Positions 1 through 10,000 of a DNA stretch of 64,000 bases are shown here, one piece after another; the first letter of the stretch is position 1, and each line of letters starts with the position of its first letter. Location of the stretch: positions 15,316 through 79,315 of the forward strand of contig CAKPLP010000007.1 in the NCBI GenBank assembly GCA_934167695.1, written 5' to 3'. Below the pieces are notes generated by a model that worked only from the letters and a program-made list of their open reading frames with translations, was not told where the DNA came from and made no database searches. This DNA is from an uncultured Bacilli bacterium. Lineage in GTDB: Bacteria > Bacillota_I > Bacilli_A > RF39 > UBA660. The position numbers were made by a program, and so were the translations under genes.

Positions 1-2
1 GT

Positions 3-749
3 GGATGTGGTTCATATGCTCAAAAAGAATGGAATATTAAAGATTCAATAGGAATTCCACTACCAGATACAATATATACCTTAGTGGATCCAGAAATAAA
101 AGACAAATTAGTACCAATAGGTTTTAAACCAACTGATGAAAAAATAAAAGGTGAAATAGCAGTTTCTTCCAAAGCTGTTACAGAAGGTAAACTAGATGAT
201 AGAATAATTACTCCTCATCAACAACTAGATGGAAAAAGTTATATACGTACAGGAGATATTGCCCAAGCAGATAGGAATGGTGTTTTCTATTACCAATCAA
301 GAAAAGACAGATCGTTTACTAGATTTGATGGATATAAATACAAATCATTTGAAGGAGAAAGAATAATTAAACAAAATGCTAACGTAAAAGATTGTATTAT
401 TGTTCCATACTTTGATGAGGCAAAAAGAGGAAATATGCCTTTAGCAAACATTATACTTAATAATGAAAATCAAACAGAAGAAGAAAAAAAATCAATTATA
501 GAAGAAATTATTTATACTGAATTCATAAATAATAAAGAAACAACATCAAGACAAATACCTTCAAGAATTAAACTAAGAAGTAGTATGCCCCTTACTAAGA
601 ATAGTAAAGTAAGTTACAAAGATCTTGAAAAAGAAGGGCTAACAGGTGAAGAATATATTATTGATATAGAAGAAACAAATTTATCCGTAGGAGAAATAAA
701 AATATATTCCCCAAATGAAGTAAAAGGAAAAATAAAAGTAAAAAAATAA
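3..749 (+). CDS. Adenylate-forming (AMP-binding) enzyme, C-terminal part, 5' end outside window
   Basis: The frame is open from the window edge to a TAA at 747, so this is the C-terminal ~248 residues of a longer protein. Motifs of the acyl-CoA synthetase/adenylation superfamily are visible: YIRTGD (A7 type), a following SRKDRSF...DGYKY stretch in the A8 hinge position, and near the end PLTKNSKVSYKDL, where the Lys matches the A10 catalytic lysine. The superfamily activates a carboxylate with ATP and passes it to CoA or a carrier; the substrate cannot be read here. It is followed after 18 nt by a histidine kinase gene. The internal GTG at 84 is not the start. Confidence 0.75.
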   Translation, partial: GCGSYAQKEWNIKDSIGIPLPDTIYTLVDPEIKDKLVPIGFKPTDEKIKGEIAVSSKAVTEGKLDDRIITPHQQLDGKSYIRTGDIAQADRNGVFYYQSRKDRSFTRFDGYKYKSFEGERIIKQNANVKDCIIVPYFDEAKRGNMPLANIILNNENQTEEEKKSIIEEIIYTEFINNKETTSRQIPSRIKLRSSMPLTKNSKVSYKDLEKEGLTGEEYIIDIEETNLSVGEIKIYSPNEVKGKIKVKK

Positions 750-767
750 AAAGTGGAGTGTGGTAGT

Positions 768-2609
768 ATGCAAAATGGTCAAGGATTGTTAATACTAAAT
801 ATTTATGCATTATTAATAATACTAGTAACTAGCATTGTATTCTTTAAAAAAGAACGTTTAAATCAAATAGAAGATAAAACATATTCAAAATTCTTAATCA
901 TAAATATATTGGTTAGTATTAGTGGTCTAATATTAGGAATAATAGTAGAATCTCCGGCAAATACTAATGAACTATTAATTACGTTCTTCAACAAGATATA
1001 TTTAATTTGCCTATTATTATGGATAACAATATTAACATACTATACAATGTATATTGCCTTTTATGCGAATAATAAAAAAGTTACCAAATTAACAAAAGTA
1101 TATAGTGTATTAACACTTATAAATATTATTATGATTTGTATTCTACCAATAAAAATAACAATAAAAGAAAATGTTATAGCAAGCGGTCTGGCAATTTATT
1201 ATACATATTCCATATTTGCAATAGGTTTTGTAGTTCAATTAATTTGTATATTAATAGATTATAAAAATATGAAAAGTAAAAAGTATATTCCATTTTATTC
1301 ATTGATATTTTTGGGAGTTGTAACCTTAACAATTCAAGTGTTTTTTCCAAACTTAAATTATATAATTAATCCAGCCCTAATTTTAATTGCATTTATCATG
1401 TATCATACTATCGAAAATCCAGATGTAAAAATGATTAATGAGTTAAATATTGCAAAATTAGAAGCCGAAAGAGCAAGTAGTGCAAAAACAGAGTTCCTTG
1501 CTAATATGTCCCATGAGATAAGAACACCATTAAATGCAATAACTGGTTTTAGCCAAGCTTTAGCTGAAGAAGAAGGCATGCCAGAAAGTGCTAAAGAAGA
1601 TATAAATGATATTATTTTGGCATCAAATAGTTTATTAGAAATAGTAAATGGAGTGTTAGATATTTCTAAAATAGAAGCAAACAAAATAGAGATTGTTAAT
1701 AAAAAATATAGACCTATAGAAATATTTAAAGAATTAGAAAGCTTAACAAAAGTTAGAATAGGACAAAAACCAATAGAGTTAAGAACCTCCTTTGATGCTA
1801 CAATTCCAGATCAATTATATGGAGACCACACCAGAATAAAACAAATAATTTTAAATTTACTTACAAATGCAGCCAAATATACAGAAAAGGGATATATAGA
1901 CTTTAAAGTAAGTTCAGTTATAAAAGAAGATGTTTGTCGTCTGATAATTTCGGTAGAAGATACAGGAAAAGGAATTAAAAATGACCAAATAGATAGATTA
2001 TTTACAAAATTTGATAGACTTGATGAGGAAGAAAATATTACAATCGAAGGAACAGGATTAGGACTTGCAATTACAAAAAAATTACTAGAATTAATGAATG
2101 GAAAAATAGTAGTTCAAAGTATATATGGACAAGGTTCGAAATTTACTGCATATATAGATCAAAAAATTGTAAAACAAGAAAAAGAAAATAAAGTAGTAAC
2201 AGAACCTGAAATATTAATGGATGAAGAAGATAATGATTATCGAAATAAGAATGTATTGGTAGTAGATGATAATAAACTAAATCTAAAAGTAACTGAGAAA
2301 TTATTAAAAAAATATAATATTAATGTAACTTTATTGCAATCTGGTTTTGATACTATAGAAAAAATAAATTCTGGAACAACTTATGATCTTATTTTAATGG
2401 ATGATATGATGCCTCAAATGAGTGGAAAAGAAACATTAATAAAACTAAGAGAAAATAAAAGTTTTAATATTCCTACAATAGCATTAACTGCAAATGCTTT
2501 AACAGGAATGAGGGAAGAATATTTAAAAATAGGATTTAATGATTATCTGGCAAAGCCAATAGAAAAAATAGAATTAGAAAGAGTATTAAAAAAGTTTTTA
2601 AGTAAATAA
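768..2609 (+). CDS. Membrane hybrid histidine kinase with C-terminal receiver
   Basis: ATG at 768 is chosen because GGAG lies 9 nt upstream; an in-frame GTG at 753 has no ribosome site. About 220 N-terminal residues form six or seven hydrophobic segments, a probable sensory module. Then come HisKA with MSHEIRTPLN (His249 phosphoacceptor), the N-box region NLLTNAAKY, DTGKGI and GTGLGLA of the HATPase domain, and a receiver domain with LVVDDN, a phospho-acceptor Asp near 545 in LILMDDMMP, and a late Lys in YLAKPI. The next gene carries an Hpt domain, so His-Asp-His-Asp relay is likely. The signal is unknown. Confidence 0.9.
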   Translation: MQNGQGLLILNIYALLIILVTSIVFFKKERLNQIEDKTYSKFLIINILVSISGLILGIIVESPANTNELLITFFNKIYLICLLLWITILTYYTMYIAFYANNKKVTKLTKVYSVLTLINIIMICILPIKITIKENVIASGLAIYYTYSIFAIGFVVQLICILIDYKNMKSKKYIPFYSLIFLGVVTLTIQVFFPNLNYIINPALILIAFIMYHTIENPDVKMINELNIAKLEAERASSAKTEFLANMSHEIRTPLNAITGFSQALAEEEGMPESAKEDINDIILASNSLLEIVNGVLDISKIEANKIEIVNKKYRPIEIFKELESLTKVRIGQKPIELRTSFDATIPDQLYGDHTRIKQIILNLLTNAAKYTEKGYIDFKVSSVIKEDVCRLIISVEDTGKGIKNDQIDRLFTKFDRLDEEENITIEGTGLGLAITKKLLELMNGKIVVQSIYGQGSKFTAYIDQKIVKQEKENKVVTEPEILMDEEDNDYRNKNVLVVDDNKLNLKVTEKLLKKYNINVTLLQSGFDTIEKINSGTTYDLILMDDMMPQMSGKETLIKLRENKSFNIPTIALTANALTGMREEYLKIGFNDYLAKPIEKIELERVLKKFLSK

Positions 2610-2620
2610 TGGAGGAAGAA

Positions 2621-3385
2621 ATGAAAGATAAAAATTTTTTAATTCAAAATGGAGTAAATGTAGAAAAAAGCTTAGAGTTATTTGGAGATATGGAAACATA
2701 TAATGATACATTAAAGGAGTTTATAAAAGAAATAACTGACAAAGAAACAAAATTACAACAATATAAAGAAGTATCAGATATGGCTAATTATGCAATATAC
2801 GCTCATTCTATAAAAAGTGATGCTAAATATTTTGGATTTGATAAATTAGCCGAACTAGCATTAAATCATGAAATGGCAGGTAAACAAAACAACATGTACT
2901 ATGTTTCAGAACATTATGACGAATTTATGAATGAATTAAAAAAAGTCGAAAATATAGTTAGAGAATATATGGGAATGGCTGTAGAAGAAAATAATTTAGT
3001 ATCTAACCAATTAAAAGATAAAACAATATTAGTAGTAGATGATTCAGCAGTAATCAAAAAATTTATCCAATCAATATTTAATAATAAATATAATGTAGTA
3101 GAAGCAACCGATGGAAATCAAGCAATAAAAATTATAAATAGTAATCAATATAACATATCATCAATGTTATTAGATTTAAATATGCCTAATGTAAATGGTT
3201 TTCAAGTATTAGAGTATTTTAAACAAAATAATTTATTCAATAAAATAAATATTACCATAATTACAGGTATAGGATCAGATGATATAATTTCTAAAGCAAA
3301 AACTTATCCTATAAATGGAATAATATTAAAACCATTTAATGAAAGAGATATCAAAAACGCAGTAGAAAAAGATGAACTTATATAA
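2621..3385 (+). CDS. Hpt phosphotransfer domain fused to a receiver domain
   Basis: GGAGG at 2611 serves the ATG at 2621; an ATG at 2609 overlapping the kinase stop is in frame but lies before that site. The first ~120 residues look like an Hpt four-helix domain with AHSIKSDAKYFGF holding the transfer His. The second half is a receiver with ILVVDDSAV, LLDLNMPNVNG (Asp acceptor) and ILKPF. No DNA-binding or enzymatic output domain follows, so this is probably an intermediate or terminal relay partner of the upstream kinase, or it acts by protein-protein contact. A terminator follows directly. Confidence 0.85.
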   Translation: MKDKNFLIQNGVNVEKSLELFGDMETYNDTLKEFIKEITDKETKLQQYKEVSDMANYAIYAHSIKSDAKYFGFDKLAELALNHEMAGKQNNMYYVSEHYDEFMNELKKVENIVREYMGMAVEENNLVSNQLKDKTILVVDDSAVIKKFIQSIFNNKYNVVEATDGNQAIKIINSNQYNISSMLLDLNMPNVNGFQVLEYFKQNNLFNKINITIITGIGSDDIISKAKTYPINGIILKPFNERDIKNAVEKDELI

Positions 3386-3395
3386 GTTAAAATTC

Positions 3396-3420
3396 AAGTC
3401 ATATTATAATGACTTTTTTT
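3396..3420 (+). terminator. Intrinsic terminator after the phosphorelay genes
   Basis: A 7-bp perfect stem (AAGTCAT / ATGACTT) with a 6-nt loop runs into a run of seven T. Confidence 0.85.
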
Positions 3421-3523
3421 ACTAAATTTAATCCTAAATAAAAAGAAATTTTATAAAAAGGATTGCAATAAATCCTAAAATAATTTATTATATATTTATA
3501 AGGATAAAGGATAGGTAATAAAA

Positions 3524-3958
3524 ATGAGTAAAGAAAAAATAAAGAAGGCATTAGCTAATAAAAAAGTAATAGTTGGTATCATAATTATTGTAGCACTTAT
3601 TGCTGCTTTACTTGTTCATAATATTTTAACAGGTAAAAACAATAATAAAAAAACACCAGCTAATATAGCAGAATTAACAAAGGAAAAAGTATACAGAAAT
3701 TTAAAATTTTCAGATATAGAAGTAATATCCACTGATGATTTAAATCATATAGCACTAAATATTACTAATACTTCTAATGAACCGTTTAAGCAAGAATTTG
3801 TAAAAATAACATTTAAAAATAAAAACGGTGAGAAAATCGATACTGTAGAAGCCATTATACCAGATATAGATGGTAATGCTACATCTAGGTTAGATATGGT
3901 TGTAGAAGAAAAAGTTTTAGCTGCTTATACTTTTACAGTAAAAAAAATAAAGCAATAA
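3524..3958 (+). CDS. Membrane-anchored small protein with FxLYD-like beta domain
   Basis: This 144-residue protein has a positively charged start, one hydrophobic segment at about residues 14-33 and an extracellular domain of about 100 residues. The pattern of the latter (YRNLKFSDIEV..., LNITNTSNEPF, VKITFKNKNGEKIDTVEAIIPDI) resembles the FxLYD/DUF3426 type of beta-sandwich, which is common in tethered Gram-positive surface proteins. It stands alone between two terminators, before the giant surface gene. Family assignment rests on pattern only; function is unknown. Confidence 0.6.
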   Translation: MSKEKIKKALANKKVIVGIIIIVALIAALLVHNILTGKNNNKKTPANIAELTKEKVYRNLKFSDIEVISTDDLNHIALNITNTSNEPFKQEFVKITFKNKNGEKIDTVEAIIPDIDGNATSRLDMVVEEKVLAAYTFTVKKIKQ

Positions 3959-3961
3959 AAA

Positions 3962-3982
3962 TGTGATTTTTAATCACGTTTT
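3962..3982 (+). terminator. Hairpin after the small surface protein
   Basis: A GTGATT / AATCAC stem extended by one G-T pair is followed by a short T-rich tail (GTTTTA). The tail is weak. Confidence 0.5.
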
Positions 3983-4012
3983 AATATTTATACAAAGAAG
4001 GAGTGTATTTTG

Positions 4013-7000
4013 ATGAAAAATGATAAGAAAAAAATAGTATCGATTGCAGGAATTTTATTTTTAGTTATTTTTGTAGTAGCAATAAGTTATGCAGCTTTTT
4101 CATATTCAAAAATAGGACGAGAGAATAAAATAACAACAGGTACTATTAGTATGAACTATACTGAAGCAAATAACGGTCTTACAATAAATGAGGCCGTACC
4201 AACAACGGATGAAGAAGGAAAGATCCTTATTAGTCCTGGACAAGTATTTGACTTTACAGTAAGTATAGATATAGTAGGAGATTTCCAAGTTAGTTATGAG
4301 GTAGTAGCAGAAAAACAAGCATCATCAACTTTAGATGAAAAGTACGTAAAACTATACTTAGAAAGAGGCCTAGATGGTACAAACTATAGTGAAATAATGG
4401 AACCAAGTATATATGTAGGAATAGAAAAAGCAAGTGAGTTCGGAGCACCAACTGGTTCAATGATAATGGATACAGGTACAGTATCAAGTTCAACATTATA
4501 TTATTATAGATTAAGGATGTGGCTAGACGAAAGCTATGAGTTAACATCAGAAGCAAAGAGCTTTACAGTTAAAGTAAATGTATATGGTACAACAGAAAAA
4601 TATAAATTAGATAATGAAGGATTTGCTTGTACATTTAGTGATAATGATACTTTATCTGTAGGTAATAAGAGTACTGTTGATTTAATATGTACAGATCAAA
4701 CATCAGGTGTAGAGAAAAAACAACTTGCAATTTCAGACTTTGTAAATAGTGACTCAGAAGTAGGAGAGATAAAAGAAATAAGTAATCCAATAAAAATTAA
4801 TGGAGGATATAAATATACCTTAACATTACAAGGAAAGAAAGCCGGCGAATTTAAATTAACATTGCCAGAAGGTAAGATAAGCGATAGATTAGGTAATAAA
4901 AATACAGAACAATCAAAAACATATAATGTAAGTAATACAATATATAGAATAACTTATAAAATTGGTAAGAATGTTGAAACAATAGAAAAGGAATCTGATA
5001 GTTGTATAGTAAATGCAGATGGAAAGTGTGAAGTAACATTACCATCTATTACTCCAAAAGCAGGATACACATCTTTAGGATGGAGTACAGAAGAAAATTC
5101 AGATACAGAAGGTTACAAAGAAAATACAAAATATGAAGTAACAAGTAGTACAGTATTATATGCTCACGCTAAAGATATAACAGCACCAAAAGTAGTAATG
5201 GAAATAGAAGGCGATGAACAATATGATCAAAACAAAGAAGTAAAAGTAGACATAGTAGAAGAAGCAGGAGAAATAAGTGATGACGGTACTGTTGCATATG
5301 GATGGTCAACATCAAAAGATATAGAACCAACAACTTGGACAACTGTAACATTTGCAGAAATGGAAAAAACAACAGGAAAATATACATTCAAAGCAACAGC
5401 AACAAACTTAACAGGAGAATATTACTTATTCGTAAAAGCAAACTTAAAAGATAGTGTTGGTAACATTTCAAACGAAACAAAAATATCAACTAGTACATTT
5501 AAATTTGATAATGTAAAACCTATTTGTAAAATAACTGGAGATAACACCATAATGGTAGAAGAAGCTAAAGAATTAACTTTAACTTGTACCGATGAAAACT
5601 CAAAAGTTATAGCAAAAGATTTAGATATAAGCAATATAGAAATAAGTAATGATACAGGGAAAATATTATTAATCTCAGCAGCAACGAAAACCGAAAATGG
5701 TTATAAATATCAAATAAAACTAAAGGGATTAACAACAGGAAGTTTCAACGTAAGTTTAAAAGCAGGAATAATATCTGATAGCGCTGGAAATAAAAATGAA
5801 AAAGTAACAAGCGAGACAATAGAAGTAACAGGAAGAACCTATACAGCAACATACCAAAAGGGTAATAATATAGAGTCAATTAGTAGGGAAAGTGATACTT
5901 GTACAACTACTGGATCAAATACTAGTTGTGAAATAACTTTGCCTGAAATAGTAGCATCAGTAGGATATAGTCCTGCAGGATGGTATAATGAGGACAAGAG
6001 CAAACAAACAGCTCCAAATGCTAAATACACATTAACTAAAGATGAAACATTAACAGCAGAAGCTGTAGTTAATAGTTATAAGGTAACTTATGACTATATG
6101 ACAAACGGTGGAAGTGCTGTAAGTCAAAAAGAAGATAAAGTAAATTATAATAGTGCAGTAGACTTAAATGTAACAGCAACAAAAGATGGCTGGACATTTG
6201 TAGGATGGAATACAGACAAAGATGCAACAATAGGTCTAACAAGTCTAAAGATAGGTACAGAAGATGTAACCTTATATGCAATATTTAAAAAAGAAGTAAC
6301 AGCAACATTTACTTATTATGATTCAGGACTAAAAAATGCAACAACAAGTTGTGTAATGTACAATAATGAAACAGTATGTAATTACGAAATTCCAACAGTT
6401 GTAACATCAAGTGCTGGACCAAGTGAAACAGTATATAAAGGTGTTTCAACAAAAACATCAAGTACAGATTTAACTACAACATATAATAGTAATACAACAA
6501 AATACTATGCGGTATATGATGTTGTAAAAAGTGCAACATATTATTATTACAATGGAACTACTCAAACAAGTACAACAGCAAGCGCTACAAGAACAGCATT
6601 AAGTGATGGAACAACATATAAAGTTACTGAAGGAAAAATAACAATTCCAGAAGAAATAACAAAAAGCATAGGACCATCAAATGCAACATATAGTGGAATA
6701 GCAAGCTCAGTAAGTCAAACAACAAGTGCCGATAGTACAACAGCAAATAGTAAATACTATGCATACTATAGTGGAAAATGGAATATAAAATATGCCAAGG
6801 GTGCAGGAGTAAATACAATCGGATCAACAGGAACAACTTGTGATAGTAATAAAGTTAGTAATGGAACAACATATCAAGAGACAAGTTGTGAAGTAACATT
6901 ACCAGAAATAACAGCAGAATCAGGATACACAGTAACAGGATGGTACGAAGGATCAACAAAAGTAGGTAACGCAGGAGCAAAATACACAGTTAGTAAAGAT

Positions 7001-10000
7001 GTAACATTAACGGCGCAAACAAATATAAATGCATATACAGTAACTTATGACTATATGACAAACGGTGGAAGTGCTGTAAGTCAAAAAGAAGATAAAGTAA
7101 ATTATAATAGTGCAGTAGACTTAAATGTAACAGCAACAAAAGATGGCTGGACATTTGTAGGATGGAATACAGACAAAGATGCAACAATAGGTCTAACAAG
7201 TCTAAAGATAGGTACAGAAGATGTAACCTTATATGCAATATTTAAAAAAGAAGTAACAGCAACATTTACTTATTATGATTCAGGACTAAAAAATGCAACA
7301 ACAAGTTGTGTAATGTACAATAATGAAACAGTATGTAATTACGAAATTCCAACAGTTGTAACATCAAGTGCTGGACCAAGTGAAACAGTATATAAAGGTG
7401 TTTCAACAAAAACATCAAGTACAGATTTAACTACAACATATAATAGTAATACAACAAAATACTATGCGGTATATGATGTTGTAAAAAGTGCAACATATTA
7501 TTATTACAATGGAACTACTCAAACAAGTACAACAGCAAGCGCTACAAGAACAGCATTAAGTGATGGAACAACATATAAAGTTACTGAAGGAAAAATAACA
7601 ATTCCAGAAGAAATAACAAAAAGCATAGGACCATCAAATGCAACATATAGTGGAATAGCAAGCTCAGTAAGTCAAACAACAAGTGCCGATAGTACAACAG
7701 CAAATAGTAAATACTATGCATACTATAGTGGAAAATGGAATATAAAATATGCCAAGGGTGCAGGAGTAAATACAATCGGATCAACAGGAACAACTTGTGA
7801 TAGTAATAAAGTTAGTAATGGAACAACATATCAAGAGACAAGTTGTGAAGTAACATTACCAGAAATAACAGCAGAATCAGGATACACAGTAACAGGATGG
7901 TACGAAGGATCAACAAAAGTAGGTAACGCAGGAGCAAAATACACAGTTAGTAAAGATGTAACACTAACAGCGCAAACAAATATAAATGCATATACAGTAA
8001 CTTATGACTATACAACAAATGGAGGAAATAGTGCAACAAAGACAAGTGCAACAGTAAATTATAATAGTGCAATAGATCTAAGTGTAACAGCGACAAAAAC
8101 AGGATATACATTTGTAGGATGGAATACAAATAAAGATGCAACAACAGCACTAACAAGTTTAAAAATGGGGACAAGTAATATAACACTATATGCAATATTT
8201 AAAGATGCAACAGCACCAGTATGTAGTTTTGGAACAGCTCCAACAATAAAATATGGATCAACAGGAACAATAACCTTAACTTGTACCGATAATGAACCTG
8301 GTATGAGTAGTCATACAATAGCTACAAGTGACTTAACGGTATCAAATTCAAATGGTAGTATAACAGCAATAAGTGCACCAACAGCAGTAACAAAAGGATA
8401 TACATATACAGTAACATTAAAAGGATTAACAGTAGGAACATTTACGGTAAGTTTAAATGAAAAAGTAATCAGTGATAAACTAGGAAATACAAATGTAAAG
8501 GCAACAAGCTCAAATGTAACAGTAGAAAAAATATCAGCAGTTAATCCAACGCTAACCGCATACACCGGTACATATGATGGGTCAAGTCATACAATCGAAG
8601 TAAGTGGAGGAAGTGGAGGTACTATTCAATATAGTACAGATAACTCAACATGGTCTACAACAAAGCCTACAAGAACAAATGCCGGAACAACTACTGTATA
8701 TGTTAGAGTTTTAGGTGATAGTAATCATAATACTACTTCATCAATTTCAGCAAATATAACAATTGCAAGAAAGTCAATAGAAGTTCCAACATGTACAGCA
8801 AAAACATATACAGGGGTAAGTCAAACTTTATTCAGTAGTGGTACAGGATATACTGCAGGGGGAACAACAAGTGGAATAGATGCAGGAACATATACTGCAA
8901 CAGCAACACCAACCGGAAATTACATGTGGAGTGATGGAACAACAACTGCAAAGAATGTATCATGTAAAATAAATGCAAAAAGCGTAGCAGTAAGTTGGGG
9001 AACAACTACAACATTTACATATAGTGGAAGTGCTCAAGGACCAACAGTAAGTGCAGTAACAGGGGTAAGTGGAGAAACAGTAAACTTTACAAGAACAACA
9101 GCAACAAATGCCGGAAGTTATACATCAACAGCAAGCTGTAGTAGTGTAACAGGTGGAAGAGCAAAATGTGCAAATTATAGTTTAAGTGGTGCAACAAAGG
9201 CCTATACTATAAGTAAGAAAAGTATGACAAAACCAACAAGTCCAACAGCCAAGAACTATACAGGAAGCTCTCAAACAAGTGGAATAACATGTCCAACTGG
9301 AAGTACCGCAGGAGGAACAACAAGTGCAACAAATGCCGGAACATATAGTCAAACATGTACTCCAGATTCAAATCATATATGGAGTGATAATACAACCACT
9401 GCAGTATCAATATCATGGACAATAAATAAAGTAGCCGCAACACTAACATGTAGTAATAAAACATATTCAGGAGTAAGTCAAACTGGATGTACATGTAGTG
9501 GTGGAACAATAGGTGGAACTTATTCAGGAATAGATGTAGGAACATATACAGCAAGTTGTACAGCAGATTCAAATCATACATCACCAGCAAATAAAAGTTG
9601 GTCAGTATTAGCAAAAAGCGTAGCAGTAAGTTGGGGAACAACTACAACATTTACATATAGTGGAAGTGCTCAAGGACCAACAGTAAGTGCAGTAACAGGG
9701 GTAAGTGGAGAAACAGTAAACTTTACAAGAACAACAGCAACAAATGCCGGAAGTTATACATCAACAGCAAGCTGTAGTAGTGTAACAGGTGGAAGAGCAA
9801 AATGTGCAAATTATAGTTTAAGTGGTGCAACAAAGGCCTATACTATAAGTAAGAAAAGTATGACAAAACCAACAAGTCCAACAGCCAAGAACTATACAGG
9901 AAGCTCTCAAACAAGTGGAATAACATGTCCAACTGGAAGTACCGCAGGAGGAACAACAAGTGCAACAAATGCCGGAACATATAGTCAAACGTGTACTCCA

